Of a DNA stretch of 64,000 nt, positions 8,876-18,271 are shown one piece after another (position 1 is the first letter of the stretch; each line of letters opens with the position of its first letter). The stretch lies in NCBI GenBank assembly GCA_963739995.1, contig CAVUCH010000004.1, forward strand, positions 248,001 to 312,000, given 5' to 3'. The notes under the pieces were generated by a model that saw only the letters and a list, made by a program, of their open reading frames with translations, was not told the origin of the DNA and did no database searches. The translations under genes and the position numbers were made by a program. Origin of the DNA: CAVUCH01 sp963739995 (GTDB lineage: Bacteria; Acidobacteriota; Vicinamibacteria; Vicinamibacterales; JAENWD01).

Positions 8876-9427
8876 CTAGTGGACGCCCTGGCCCGTCTGC
8901 AGTCCTCCCGGCGTGGCACCCAGGCGCCGGATGGCGCGCTCCCACATATCTTCGGCCGGTGTGTCGAAGATCAGATCGGGGAAAACATCCACGCTGAGCC
9001 ATGCGGAGGCGGCGAGCTCCGCGTCGAGCTGTCCGGGGCCCCAACCGGCATACCCGGCGATCAGGCGCGTGCGGTCATCGGCGTCGTGATCGATGATCCG
9101 CTGCAGTACCGTGGCGGATGTCGAAAGGAAGACTCCCTCGCAGACGCGGATCGCCTCGTCGTCGGAGTCGTCGTCTGGCAGCAGGATCCAGCTGCGATCG
9201 GGCTCCACCGGCCCACCGATCCAGACTTCGAGCTCATGTTCCGCGGGCTCGTCCATCGTGCCGTGGGCCATCACTTTCGCGGTCGTCGTGACCGGCCGGT
9301 TCATGACGAGCCCGAAGGCGCCCTCCTCGTTGTGCTGGCAGAGCAGCACGACGGTCTGCGCGAAGTTGGGATCGTGCAGCTGGGGCATCGACAGGAGTAG
9401 CGAGGGTGCCAGCGAGTGATCGCTCAT
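8876..9427 (-). CDS. YqgE/AlgH family protein (UPF0301)
   Basis: A 183-residue protein with the family opening LAPSLLLSMPQLHDPNFAQT, the core EEGAFGLVMNRP and GGPVEPDRSWILL, and GYAGWGPGQLDAELA near residue 130. Its biochemical role is unsettled; in Pseudomonas it is linked to alginate gene expression. Its ATG at 9427 overlaps the queG stop (ATGA), so it is translationally coupled to queG. The 285 bp on its 3' side, up to the M49 gene start, hold nothing I recognise. Confidence 0.9.
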   Translation of the reverse strand: MSDHSLAPSLLLSMPQLHDPNFAQTVVLLCQHNEEGAFGLVMNRPVTTTAKVMAHGTMDEPAEHELEVWIGGPVEPDRSWILLPDDDSDDEAIRVCEGVFLSTSATVLQRIIDHDADDRTRLIAGYAGWGPGQLDAELAASAWLSVDVFPDLIFDTPAEDMWERAIRRLGATPGGLQTGQGVH

Positions 9428-10530
9428 GGTTCCATGATACGCCCGCCGCCGACGCCCGGCGCGCTCAGCGTCCGGTCGTCGCCTGCGAGCCGCGCACGTG
9501 CCCATGCGATCGCATCCGCCACGGCGGGATCCCCGAACGAGGGACGCTCGGGATCGTCCGCACGCACCTCGAGCGCCGCGGCGGGCACGAGCCCGTCCGC
9601 GTTGCCGATCGCAATGGCGAGGTTGCGCCGCAGGCCAGGCGTGGACACACGAGACATGGGCCCTCGCATCCTGATCGCATCGAGGTCGGCATCGCTCGCC
9701 TCCCAGAGCGCCAGGAGCGTCGGCGCATCGAGCGCCTCCTGCGGCTGCCACTCGGGACGCGCGCTCGCGACCGGCCGCGAGTTCCACGGGCACACCTCCT
9801 GGCAGACATCGCATCCGTAGACACGCGTGCCGATCGCGGCGCGGACGTCACCCTCGGGCATCGTCCCGCGCTTCTCGATCGTGAGGTAGGAGATGCACAG
9901 GCGCGCATCGACGACCCAGGGTTCGACGATCGCACCGGTGGGGCACGACTGCAGGCACAGCTGACAGCTGCCGCACTGATCGACACCTGCGGCGTCGGGC
10001 TCGAGTGGAACGCTGCAAATGATCTCGCCGAGGAACAGCCAGGAGCCGAGATCCTCGTTGATCAGACAGGTGTGCTTCCCTATCCAGCCGAGCCCGGCGT
10101 GCTGCGCGTACACGCGCTCCTGGACGGGGCCAGTGTCGGTGTAGGCCCTCGCCTCGAACGGCGCGCCGCCTGCCTCGCGCATCCACGCGATCAACGCCTC
10201 GAGACGCTCGCCGATGACCGCGTGATAGTCCTCACCCCACGCGTAGCGCGAAACGTGCGCGGCGTCCGCACGGGTTTGCCGGGTCGAGTACGGGCGCTCG
10301 GTGTTGTACAAGGTGGCGGTGACGATGACCGACCGGGCCGACGGGATAATCTGGCGCACATCGCGCCGCACCCGCCCGGTGCGGGGCAGCCACGTCATGG
10401 TGCCGTAGTAGCGGTGCGCGATCCAGGTGTCGAGAAACCGGAGCTCGTCGAAATCGGCGGCCGGCGCGATGCCGCAGAGATCGAACCCGAGTTCGTGTGC
10501 GCGGGCCTTGATGGCCGGGGCCGTCAGCAT
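9424..10530 (-). CDS. queG: Epoxyqueuosine reductase QueG
   Basis: Reduces epoxyqueuosine to queuosine in tRNA anticodons, using cobalamin and two [4Fe-4S] clusters. The 368 residues include the catalytic Asp in AYTDTGPVQER (about 132), a first cluster motif CGSCQLCLQSCPTGAI (about 186-201), and a second YGCDVCQEVCPWN near 240, as expected for the family. The ATG at 10530 has only a weak ribosome-binding site. Upstream lies the 160-bp palindromic element that separates it from acnA; downstream it overlaps algH by 4 nt. Confidence 0.95.
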   Translation of the reverse strand: MLTAPAIKARAHELGFDLCGIAPAADFDELRFLDTWIAHRYYGTMTWLPRTGRVRRDVRQIIPSARSVIVTATLYNTERPYSTRQTRADAAHVSRYAWGEDYHAVIGERLEALIAWMREAGGAPFEARAYTDTGPVQERVYAQHAGLGWIGKHTCLINEDLGSWLFLGEIICSVPLEPDAAGVDQCGSCQLCLQSCPTGAIVEPWVVDARLCISYLTIEKRGTMPEGDVRAAIGTRVYGCDVCQEVCPWNSRPVASARPEWQPQEALDAPTLLALWEASDADLDAIRMRGPMSRVSTPGLRRNLAIAIGNADGLVPAAALEVRADDPERPSFGDPAVADAIAWARARLAGDDRTLSAPGVGGGRIMEP

Positions 10531-10560
10531 GGGGATCGTCCCGGGCGCTTCGCCCCGGAC

Positions 10561-10726
10561 CTAGTGGCCTGTATCGGTTGAATCGGTAGTGCCTTTCGGG
10601 CGGGGCATCCTGGCTGGCGGCGTTGCTCCTCGCTGGAATACTCCCGGTATGCTCGGTCGTCGCGCCTTGCCAGCCAGGCGCCGCGCTCCGAAATTCACTA
10701 CCGATTCAACCGATACAGGCCACTAG
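10561..10726. repeat. Palindromic element copy 1 (MITE-like), overlapping the acnA stop codon
   Basis: Perfect 31-bp inverted repeats at 10561-10591 and 10696-10726, each ending in CTAG at the outer edge. The interior also folds back on itself (CCTGGCTGGC near 10610 against GCCAGCCAGG near 10672), so almost the whole 166 bp can form one hairpin. A second copy, in inverted orientation and with diverged arms, sits at 22734-22898. The right-hand CTAG supplies the TAG stop of acnA, read on the minus strand. No ORF is inside; it would need a transposase or REP-type nuclease in trans. Confidence 0.85.
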
Positions 10727-13431
10727 ACGGTTCGCACCAGTTTGCGCATGACGTAGGGCAGGATGCCTCCGTGTCGGTAGGCAACGACCTCTTCCGGCGT
10801 GTCGATGCGGGCTTTCACGGTGAACGCTGTTACTGAGCCGTCTGGAGACGTCGCACGAACGAGGATGTCGCACCCCGCGCTCAGGCTCGAGGCAATGCCG
10901 GTCAGATCGTAGGATTCGAACCCCGTCAGGGTGAGGGTGGCGGCCGATTCTCCGGCTCGGAACTGCAATGGCAGCACGCCCATGTTCACCAGGTTGCTGC
11001 GGTGGATGCGCTCGAAGCTCTCGGCGATGACGGCCCGGACCCCCAGCAGCAGCGTCCCTTTGGCCGCCCAGTCGCGCGACGAGCCCGAGCCGTACTCCTT
11101 GCCCGCGATCACCAGCAGGGGCACGTCCGCCTCCTGGTACTTGATCGACGCGTCGTAGATGGTCATCGACTCGCCGCCCGGCTGGTAGGTCGTCCACCCG
11201 CCTTCGGTGCCCGGCGCGATCTGGTTTCGCAGGCGGACGTTGGCGAACGTGCCGCGTACCATCACCTCGTGGTTGCCGCGCCGCGCGCCATACGAGTTGA
11301 ACTCTTTGGGTTCGACGCCGTGCGCGATCAAGTACTTTCCCGCCGGACTGTCGGGACGGATGGATCCCGCCGGAGAGATGTGGTCGGTGGTGATGCTGTC
11401 GCCGAGCAACGCCAGCACGCGTGCGGCGGTGATCTCGCGCAGCGGCGCCGGCTGCATCGACAGCCCCTCGAGGAACGTCGGCCGGCGGATGTAGGTGGAA
11501 TGCTCGTCCCACTCGAAGCGCGCGCCGGTCGGCACCGGCAACGCACGCCATCGCTCATTACCCTCGAACACGCTGGAGTACTGCTGGCGGAACACTGCGG
11601 CGTCTATGCTCGAGAGCATCGCGGCCTGGATCTCCCGCTCGCTCGGCCAGATGTCGCGCAGGTACACCGGAGCCCCATCGCGGCCGGTGCCCAGCGGCTC
11701 GCTCGTGAGATCGACGTTCATGCTGCCGGCAATCGCGTAGGCGACGACGAGCGGCGGCGAGGCGAGATAGTTCGCACGGACGTCCGACTGGATGCGCCCT
11801 TCGAAGTTGCGGTTGCCGCTCAGCACCGACGCCACCACGAGATGGCGATCCCGCACCTCCGCGGCGATCTCCTCCGGCAGCGGCCCGCTGTTGCCGATGC
11901 ACGTCGTGCACCCGTAGCCCACGAGATTGAACCCGAGCCGATCCAGGTAGGTGTCGAGGCCCGCCTTCCGCAGGTACTCCGTGACCACCTTGGACCCGGG
12001 GGCCAGGCTCGTCTTCACCCACGGTTTGCGCGTGAGACCCCGCTCGACCGCCTTCCTGGCGAGCAGTCCCGCACCGATCATGACGCTCGGGTTCGACGTG
12101 TTGGTGCAACTCGTGATGGCGGCGACCACGACAGAACCGTGCTCGAGGCTCGTGGTGACCGTCTCCGCAACAGCGACGGCCGTGCCGCCGCCTGTGCCTG
12201 CCGAAGGCTTCTTGATGGCCTTCTGCAGGTCCGGCAGCGCCGCCGCAAACGAGCCTTTCGCCTGCAGCAGCGAGACGCGATCCTGCGGCCGGCGCGGGCC
12301 CGCGATGCTCGGCTCCACCCCGCGAAGGTCGAGCTCGAGCGTCTCGCTGTACAGGGCGTCCGCTGTCGCGTCCGTACGGAACAGGCCCTGGGCCTTTGCG
12401 TACGCCTCGACGAGCGCCACCTGTTGCGGGTCGCGAGCCGTCAGCGAGAGGTAATCGAGCGTCATGTCGTCGATCGGGAAGATCGCCACCGTCGCCCCGT
12501 ACTCGGGGCACATGTTCCCGAGCGTGACACGATCGGCAATCGTCAGGTGCTTCAACCCCGGCCCGTAGAACTCGACGAACTTGCCAACGACGCCTTTCCT
12601 GCGCAAGGCCTCGGTGATTGTCAGCACGAGGTCGGTTGCGGTGGTGCCCTCGGGCAACTCGCCCGCCAGGCGGTACCCCAGCACGGGTGGAATCAGCATC
12701 GAGGATGGCTGCCCGAGCATCGCCGCCTCAGCTTCGATGCCGCCCACGCCCCACCCCACCACACCGAGACCGTTCACCATGGTCGTGTGGGAGTCGGTGC
12801 CGAAAACGGTGTCCGGGTATGCGAGCACGCGGCCGTCCCGCTGTTCGCGGCAAACGACACGGGCGAGGTATTCGATGTTGACCTGGTGCACGATGCCGGT
12901 TTCCGGCGGCACCACGCGGAAGTTGTTCAGCGCGGTCTGACCCCAGCGGAGAAACGTGTAGCGTTCGCGGTTCCGGTGATACTCCAGCTCTGTGTTCAGC
13001 TGCAGCGCGTCGGACGTGCCGAAATGATCCACCTGCACCGAGTGATCGATGACCAGCTCCACCGGCTGCAGCGGATTGACCTTCTGCGGATCGCCACCGA
13101 GCGCAACGATGCCGTCGCGCATCGCGGCGAGATCCACGACACAGGGCACGCCCGTGAAGTCCTGCAGGAGGACTCGCGCGGGCATGAACGCGATTTCCTT
13201 CGGCCGCGACGCTGTGACATCCCAGCTCGCCAGCGCCCGCACGTCGTCTGACTTCACGAACCGGCCATCTTCGCGGCGCAGCAGGTTCTCGAGCAGGATT
13301 TTCAGCGAGTACGGCAGGCGACCCACGCCCCTGAAACCCGCTCGCTCGAGCGCTGGCAGGCTGTAGTAATCGAAGGTCTCGCCGCCGCTCGTGAGCGTGG
13401 CCACCGTATCGAAGCTGTTCAGTGTCGTCAT
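10723..13431 (-). CDS. acnA: Aconitate hydratase A
   Basis: A TCA-cycle enzyme interconverting citrate and isocitrate through a [4Fe-4S] cluster. The 902 residues match the AcnA/IRP type (SLKILLENLLRRED, VLLQDFTGVPCVVDLAAMRD). Cluster cysteines are seen in TSCTNTSNP and in YGCTTCIGNSG. The C-terminal swivel domain carries YGSGSSRDWAAKG and a conserved FERIHRSNLVNMGVLPL. The stop codon TAG is provided by the terminal CTAG of the neighbouring palindromic element. A TATGAT at 13461-13466 (minus strand) is a possible -10 box. It is monocistronic in appearance. Confidence 0.97.
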   Translation of the reverse strand: MTTLNSFDTVATLTSGGETFDYYSLPALERAGFRGVGRLPYSLKILLENLLRREDGRFVKSDDVRALASWDVTASRPKEIAFMPARVLLQDFTGVPCVVDLAAMRDGIVALGGDPQKVNPLQPVELVIDHSVQVDHFGTSDALQLNTELEYHRNRERYTFLRWGQTALNNFRVVPPETGIVHQVNIEYLARVVCREQRDGRVLAYPDTVFGTDSHTTMVNGLGVVGWGVGGIEAEAAMLGQPSSMLIPPVLGYRLAGELPEGTTATDLVLTITEALRRKGVVGKFVEFYGPGLKHLTIADRVTLGNMCPEYGATVAIFPIDDMTLDYLSLTARDPQQVALVEAYAKAQGLFRTDATADALYSETLELDLRGVEPSIAGPRRPQDRVSLLQAKGSFAAALPDLQKAIKKPSAGTGGGTAVAVAETVTTSLEHGSVVVAAITSCTNTSNPSVMIGAGLLARKAVERGLTRKPWVKTSLAPGSKVVTEYLRKAGLDTYLDRLGFNLVGYGCTTCIGNSGPLPEEIAAEVRDRHLVVASVLSGNRNFEGRIQSDVRANYLASPPLVVAYAIAGSMNVDLTSEPLGTGRDGAPVYLRDIWPSEREIQAAMLSSIDAAVFRQQYSSVFEGNERWRALPVPTGARFEWDEHSTYIRRPTFLEGLSMQPAPLREITAARVLALLGDSITTDHISPAGSIRPDSPAGKYLIAHGVEPKEFNSYGARRGNHEVMVRGTFANVRLRNQIAPGTEGGWTTYQPGGESMTIYDASIKYQEADVPLLVIAGKEYGSGSSRDWAAKGTLLLGVRAVIAESFERIHRSNLVNMGVLPLQFRAGESAATLTLTGFESYDLTGIASSLSAGCDILVRATSPDGSVTAFTVKARIDTPEEVVAYRHGGILPYVMRKLVRTV

Positions 13432-13569
13432 GTCATCCGCCGCATTGAATGGACCCGGGGATCATATCCGGTCTCGGCGGCTGCGCGCGACCTGCGGCAC
13501 GCTGCTGAACAGCTCGATGATGGTGGACAAAGGGCTCCGGCACAGCACCCGTCAGCTACGCCGCAAGCT

Positions 13570-13959
13570 TCACCTGCTCGTCAGCGGCTTCATGCGCGGT
13601 GCAGGCTTCATCAGGTTCAGGACCTCGCCGCCATCGACGTACTCGATCTGCCCATTGGTGCCCCGCACCGTCAAGCGCAATGCGGCCGCGCCCGCGGCAT
13701 CCCGCAGCTGGAGGGCAGGATCTTCCCCGTCCATGCGCAGTACGGCCCTGGTCTGTCCGTTCCGATCCACGAGCTCGAAGCTGGAGGCCCTGACGGGAAG
13801 CGACTCGGTACCCGGCGGGAGGGCCGGCGGCACCGGGCTCACCTGGGCCATCAGTGCACTCGCGGCAAGCACCAGCATGGCAGCGCCACCCACGCGCAGC
13901 ATCCACGTTTGCCGCCGTTCCAGTTGGTTCAGACGCGCCTGCATCTGATGTGTGTTCAT
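13570..13959 (-). CDS. Small membrane-anchored protein of unknown function
   Basis: A 129-residue protein. A charged N-terminus (QARLNQLERRQ, possibly a short coiled coil) is followed by one hydrophobic segment at about residues 21-40 (VGGAAMLVLAASALMAQV). The outer part holds ELVDRNGQTRAVLRMDGEDP and ALQLRDAAGAAALRLTV, a pattern of short beta strands with Asp/Gly turns. I do not recognise a family with certainty. A strong CCGGAGGCGGA ribosome-binding site lies before the ATG at 13959. It is probably a periplasm-facing single-pass protein. Confidence 0.6.
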   Translation of the reverse strand: MNTHQMQARLNQLERRQTWMLRVGGAAMLVLAASALMAQVSPVPPALPPGTESLPVRASSFELVDRNGQTRAVLRMDGEDPALQLRDAAGAAALRLTVRGTNGQIEYVDGGEVLNLMKPAPRMKPLTSR

Positions 13960-14258
13960 GTCCGCCTCCGGGTTATTCAGACGAACGAGGAGGGCGAACG
14001 GCCGGGTTCACACTGAGGTCCTGCCGAAGTCCCAATCATTGAAGGGCCATACGCGGATCCCGCTTCGGTCAGAGTCTCCGCACGTGGCTGATGATCTTCA
14101 CAGGGTGACGGGATCGAGGAGAACGCCTCGATCACATGCCCATCCCACCGCCACCTCACAACGCGCATCGAGGTCCCAGATGTCTCCATCTGTGAAGCAT
14201 GGCAAGGGAGTACCCGTCGCGAAGTCCTCGATATGACTTCGGACCCAGCGAGTTGAGG
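13960..14258. other. Non-coding gap with nothing recognised
   Basis: No convincing coding frame, RNA gene, strong hairpin or repeat array was seen. It should hold the promoter of the small membrane protein. Confidence 0.4.
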
Positions 14259-14660
14259 TTACAGAGGGGTCTGGCTGTCGTACTCGGAGAGGCGCATCGG
14301 CGACAGAGCCAGCGCGGGCTCACCCGCGTCGCCGTACCAGAGCTGCATGACGCCCTCGTGTTCTTCGGCAGTCGGGGGTGCCAGCGTGGACAAAATCTCC
14401 CCCTGCACGGGCGGCCAGGGCTCACCGAGCGCATCGCTCAGGAAGTCCTGCACGGCATCCAGAATCTGGTGTGCCGCCCGGACCGCGGCTTCTTCGGGCG
14501 AGGCGCGGAGAAACAGGTCCGATACGAACACGGTCAGGCTGCCGGCGTCGCCGCTCTCGATGGTGACGCTCTCGAGCGTGCAACTGAGGCGCGCCTCGTC
14601 GGGGAGCCACGGCTGCAGCCGGGTGACGAGGTCGCTGTTGAAGCGCAGGAGATCGAACAT
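14259..14660 (-). CDS. Hypothetical acidic protein
   Basis: A 133-residue protein, acidic and without a signal sequence or membrane segment (FDLLRFNSDLVTRLQPWLPD, ILDAVQDFLSDALGEPWPP). I do not recognise a family. The minus-strand reading is preferred over a longer opposite-strand frame because its composition is normal for a soluble protein, while the other is rich in Arg, Gly and His. It lies just beyond the 3' end of the LysR gene on the same strand, so co-transcription with asd-lysC is possible. Confidence 0.5.
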   Translation of the reverse strand: MFDLLRFNSDLVTRLQPWLPDEARLSCTLESVTIESGDAGSLTVFVSDLFLRASPEEAAVRAAHQILDAVQDFLSDALGEPWPPVQGEILSTLAPPTAEEHEGVMQLWYGDAGEPALALSPMRLSEYDSQTPL

Positions 14661-14759
14661 GGGCAGGGCCGCAGACTACACCTTCTCTACCCGGCGTGCA
14701 CGGTCGCGTGCACTGGGACTGCACGCATCTACCCGGCAGGGACGAGCGTGCAGGGGAGG

Positions 14760-15674
14760 TCAGCCGGCGAGAGGAGCGACAGCATGCTCCCGGGGGAGCG
14801 TCTTCTCGAGGGCACGGATCATCTCCTCGATTTTCCGCGGGATGCGGTTTGACTTCAGGTAGACCCACCCGGTCTCGCGAACCAGCGTGGAACCTCCGAT
14901 GCGGCAGCTCGCCAGCTCGCCCTCACGCACTTCGCGTGCGACGGCCTGGTGAGAAATCACGGTGATTCCCAGCCCGCTCCTGACCATCGCCTTGATGATC
15001 TCGACGTTCTCTGTCTCCATCACCATGCGCGGGCGGATGGCTTCGCGCAGGAAGAACTCGTCGATGACGCGCCGCGTGTTCGACCCGGGCTCGTACAGGA
15101 TGAACGGCTGCCGGACCAGGTCCTGCGGTTCCACGCGGGTGCGCTTTGCCAAAGGGTGCGATGGATAGGTCACCAGCATCAGCTCTTCGCGCATCACGGG
15201 GACCGTGACCAGATCCGGCTCCTCGATGGGCAGGGTGATCAGGCCGAGATCCGCCGCGCCCGAGCGCAGCTTCCGCAGCAGCCGTTCGGTGGACCCCGTA
15301 ATGACCCGAACGTCCACCTCGGGATGCTGCCGCCTGAACTCCTTGAGCAGCGCCGGGAAGACGTACAGCGACACGGTCATGCCCCCCACGAGACGCACGC
15401 TGCCGGTGAGCTTCTCCTGCGTCTCGGTGATGCTGGCGGTCGTCTCCTTGATGTCCTGGAACACGCGGACGGCGAGCTGGAGGAGCGCCTCGCCGGTCGG
15501 CGTGATGCGCACCTTGCGCTTGATGCGCCAGAACAGCGGCTCGTTCAGCTCCGCTTCGAGCAGGAGGATCTGACGGCTGACCGCCGATTGCGAGACGTGC
15601 AGGCGCCGGCCGGCGCCGGTGAAAGAGCCGCTCTCGGCAACCGCTCGCAGGATTTCGAGCTGTCGCAGGTCCAT
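14760..15674 (-). CDS. LysR-family transcription regulator (CysB/CysL-like)
   Basis: A 304-residue LysR regulator. Residues 1-60 are the winged HTH (LEILRAVAESGSFTGAGRRL, SQSAVSRQI). The C-terminal effector-binding domain begins GSVRLVGGMTVSLYVFPALL and shows MVRSGLGITVISHQAVARE, typical of the family. It starts 2 bp after the lysC stop, so it is the third gene of the asd-lysC operon and would fall under the same threonine attenuator. The target is unknown; a role in amino-acid or sulfur metabolism is only a guess from similarity to the CysB-like group. Confidence 0.85.
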   Translation of the reverse strand: MDLRQLEILRAVAESGSFTGAGRRLHVSQSAVSRQILLLEAELNEPLFWRIKRKVRITPTGEALLQLAVRVFQDIKETTASITETQEKLTGSVRLVGGMTVSLYVFPALLKEFRRQHPEVDVRVITGSTERLLRKLRSGAADLGLITLPIEEPDLVTVPVMREELMLVTYPSHPLAKRTRVEPQDLVRQPFILYEPGSNTRRVIDEFFLREAIRPRMVMETENVEIIKAMVRSGLGITVISHQAVAREVREGELASCRIGGSTLVRETGWVYLKSNRIPRKIEEMIRALEKTLPREHAVAPLAG

Positions 15675-15675
15675 C

Positions 15676-17121
15676 TCAGATTCCTGCTGCGCCCGCCGCC
15701 TGCAAGACCGTGGGCAGATCCCTGGCGGCTGCCGCTTCTGCGAAGAACACCTCGTGCAGCCGTGCCACCGCCCCGGCCAGCTCCGTCTCGGGCATCACGA
15801 TGGTCACGTTGCGCCGCGACGCGGCCTGCGAGACGAGCTTCAGCGGCACGCTGCCGAGTGCACCCACGATCCGGCCAAACGTCCCGGGATCCGCGTGCAG
15901 ATTGTCACCGACGATGCCGAGCAGGGCGAGACGATCCTCGGTGACGACGTCGGCGAAGTCTGACAGGTCCTCCACAATCGCTTCGAGGTGCCGCACGTCG
16001 TCAACGGTGACCGAGACGCTCACCTCGGACGTGGTCACGACGTCCACGGACGTCTGGTGCCGCTCGAAGACCTCGAAGAGGCGCCGCAGGAACCCGTGCG
16101 CTTCGAGCATCCGGCCGGAGGTGACGTCGATGACGGTGACTTGCCGCTTGCACGCAAACGCGGCCACCGGCCCCCTCGGTCCGACCGGGTCAGCGGTGAT
16201 GCGCGTGCCGGGGCCATCGGGCCGGCGCGAGTTCAGGATGCGCACCGGAATGGCGCGCGCGAGCGCCGGATGAATCGTCTTCGGATGGAGCACCTTTGCG
16301 CCGAAGTAGGCGAGCTCGGCGGCTTCGGCGAACGAGAGCTGGGGCACGAGCTGCGGCGCGGCAAACACGCGGGGATCCGCGGTGAGCATCCCGTCGACGT
16401 CGGTCCAGATCTGGATCTCGTCGGCGCCGATCCCCGCGCCGATGATCGACGCCGAGTAATCGGACCCGCCGCGGCCCAGCGTCGTCGTGATGCCGTCGGG
16501 TGTGGCGGCGACGAACCCGCCGGTGACCGGCACGCGCCGGGCAGCCAGGAGCGGATCCATCGTCTCGCTCAGACGCGCGAACGTCTGCGGCATCAGCGGT
16601 GAGGCGATGGTGAAGCTGTTGTCGGTGACGATCAGGTCTCTCGGATCGAGCCACACGGCAGGAAACCCGCGCACGGCGAGTGCCGCGGCAACGATCCGGC
16701 TGCTCAGGATCTCGCCGATGGAGGCGACGGCGTCCAGCGACCGGGGCGCCACTTCGCGCAGCACGGCCAGCGACCGCACCACCGCGTCCAGGCGTTCGAA
16801 TTGCTGATCGATCTCCTCGCAGAGCTCGTCCGCCTCCTCGGGAGCGGTCACCGCACGTGCCACGGCGAGATGCCGGGCCCTGAGGGAGGCGACCAGTTCC
16901 AGGGCGGGTCCGGTGTCGCCGCACTGCGCATGATCGGCGATGGCCAGGAGACAATCGGTAGCGCCGCCGAGGGCCGACACGACGATCGCGAGGCCGTATC
17001 GCGAGTCGCTGCCGGCGGCCGCAGCCTCTTCGGCGGCTCCTTCGCGGCCCACGATTGACGCCAGCCGCTCGATGGCCTCCGCGTCGCCGACCGACGTGCC
17101 CCCGAACTTGAGCACCCGCAT
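15676..17121 (-). CDS. lysC: Aspartate kinase (monofunctional, lysC type)
   Basis: Phosphorylates aspartate, the first step to Lys, Thr and Met. The 481 residues start with VLKFGGTSVGDAEAIERLA, and show VTGGFVAATPDG, TTLGRGGSDYSASIIG and IWTDVDGMLTADPR of the kinase core. Two ACT domains follow (FACKRQVTVIDVTS; LALLGIVGDNLHADPG), the usual place for feedback inhibition by Lys or Thr. Its ATG shares one base with the asd stop (TGATG), indicating coupled translation. Expression is likely governed by the attenuator upstream of asd. Confidence 0.95.
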   Translation of the reverse strand: MRVLKFGGTSVGDAEAIERLASIVGREGAAEEAAAAGSDSRYGLAIVVSALGGATDCLLAIADHAQCGDTGPALELVASLRARHLAVARAVTAPEEADELCEEIDQQFERLDAVVRSLAVLREVAPRSLDAVASIGEILSSRIVAAALAVRGFPAVWLDPRDLIVTDNSFTIASPLMPQTFARLSETMDPLLAARRVPVTGGFVAATPDGITTTLGRGGSDYSASIIGAGIGADEIQIWTDVDGMLTADPRVFAAPQLVPQLSFAEAAELAYFGAKVLHPKTIHPALARAIPVRILNSRRPDGPGTRITADPVGPRGPVAAFACKRQVTVIDVTSGRMLEAHGFLRRLFEVFERHQTSVDVVTTSEVSVSVTVDDVRHLEAIVEDLSDFADVVTEDRLALLGIVGDNLHADPGTFGRIVGALGSVPLKLVSQAASRRNVTIVMPETELAGAVARLHEVFFAEAAAARDLPTVLQAAGAAGI

Positions 17122-18185
17122 CAGCGTTCGACGGGCACCGCGAGCACCCCCTCGGCGACCAGCAGTTCGGCATTCAGCACCGCGGCGCCCGCGGCACCGC
17201 GTACCGTGTTGTGCCCCAGCGCGATGAACTTGTACCCGAGCACCGGGCAGGGGCGGAGCCGACCGATCGATACAATCATTCCGTGCTCGCGATCCACATC
17301 GAGCCGCGGCTGCGGCCGGTTCTGCTCGTGCAGGTAGACCAGCGGCTGCAGCGGCGCCGTTGGCAGCCCGTGACGCTGCGGCGGTCCATTGAACCGCAGG
17401 AACGCCTCACGGACCTCGTCGATCGAGGGCGCGGTCTCCAGCGCCACGGCGATCGATTCGGTGTGGCCGTTGACGACCGGGACACGCGTTGTCTGGGCAC
17501 TCACGGCAACCGGGTGCGGCTCGATGTGGTCCTCTGCCAGCACGCCCAGAATCTTCTTCGTCTCCGTCTCGATCTTCGTCTCCTCCCCGTCGATGAACGG
17601 GACGACGTTCCCGACCGCGTCGAGCGAGGCGACACCCGGATAGCCGGCGCCGGACAACGCCTGCAGCGTGGTGACGATGACCGACTTCAGCCCGAACGCG
17701 CGCAGCGGCGCGAGCGCCATCGACAGGAACACCGTCGAGCAGTTGGGATTGGTGACGATGGCACCTGGCCAGCCACGCGTGGCGCGCTGCCGCGCGAGGA
17801 GCGCGATGTGGTCGCCATTGACCTCGGGGATGAGCAGCGGCACGTCCGGTTCCATCCGGTGGTTGCGCGAGTTGCTCACGACCACGTGCCCGGCCTTCGC
17901 GAAGGCCTGCTCGATCCCGCCGGCCACCGCGGCATCCATGGCCGAGAATACGAGCTCGGGTGCATTACCCGGCTGCGCGGCTTCGACCCGCAGCTCCGCA
18001 ACCTCGCGCGGCGGCGGGCCCGGCAGGCGCCAGGGCGCTGCCTCGCCATACTGCTGGCCCGCCGATCGCTCGCTGGCACCCAGCCACGCGAGGCGGAACC
18101 ACGGGTGCTTGGCGAGCTGCAAGACGAACTGCTGCCCCACCATGCCCGTAGCGCCCAGCACGCCTACCTCGATCCTGCGTCTCAT
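17121..18185 (-). CDS. asd: Aspartate-semialdehyde dehydrogenase
   Basis: Reduces aspartyl phosphate to the semialdehyde using NADPH. The 354 residues open with VGVLGATGMVGQQFVLQL (NADP-binding), and contain the catalytic Cys in VTNPNCSTVFLSMAL and QALSGAGYPGVASLDAV, marking the archaeal/yeast-like class. ATG 18185 follows GGGAGGCAGGGGG, a strong ribosome-binding site located just after the attenuator terminator, so ribosome access depends on readthrough. First structural gene of the leftward asd-lysC-LysR operon, divergent from hom-thrB-thrC. Confidence 0.95.
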   Translation of the reverse strand: MRRRIEVGVLGATGMVGQQFVLQLAKHPWFRLAWLGASERSAGQQYGEAAPWRLPGPPPREVAELRVEAAQPGNAPELVFSAMDAAVAGGIEQAFAKAGHVVVSNSRNHRMEPDVPLLIPEVNGDHIALLARQRATRGWPGAIVTNPNCSTVFLSMALAPLRAFGLKSVIVTTLQALSGAGYPGVASLDAVGNVVPFIDGEETKIETETKKILGVLAEDHIEPHPVAVSAQTTRVPVVNGHTESIAVALETAPSIDEVREAFLRFNGPPQRHGLPTAPLQPLVYLHEQNRPQPRLDVDREHGMIVSIGRLRPCPVLGYKFIALGHNTVRGAAGAAVLNAELLVAEGVLAVPVER

Positions 18186-18210
18186 CCCCCTGCCTCCCGT
18201 GCCCGTCCAC

Positions 18211-18249
18211 AAAAAAAAACCCGCCGAGCGGCCATGCCGTCGGCGGGTT
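18211..18249 (-). terminator. Attenuator terminator of the asd-lysC operon
   Basis: On the minus strand AACCCGCCGA and TCGGCGGGTT form a 10-bp stem around a 12-nt loop, followed by a run of nine T. Its left arm can instead pair with a segment inside the leader peptide gene (18294-18304), which reads TGCCGCGGTGG and complements CCGCCGACGGCA with one bulge and one G-U. The two structures exclude each other, as in thr, trp and his attenuators. Confidence 0.9.
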
Positions 18250-18271
18250 GCGTTCGTTGGATTCGTGCTCG

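Noticed and set aside
11002..13251. 749-codon plus-strand frame opposite acnA
   Set aside because: Antisense shadow with low-complexity His/Arg composition; acnA is certain.
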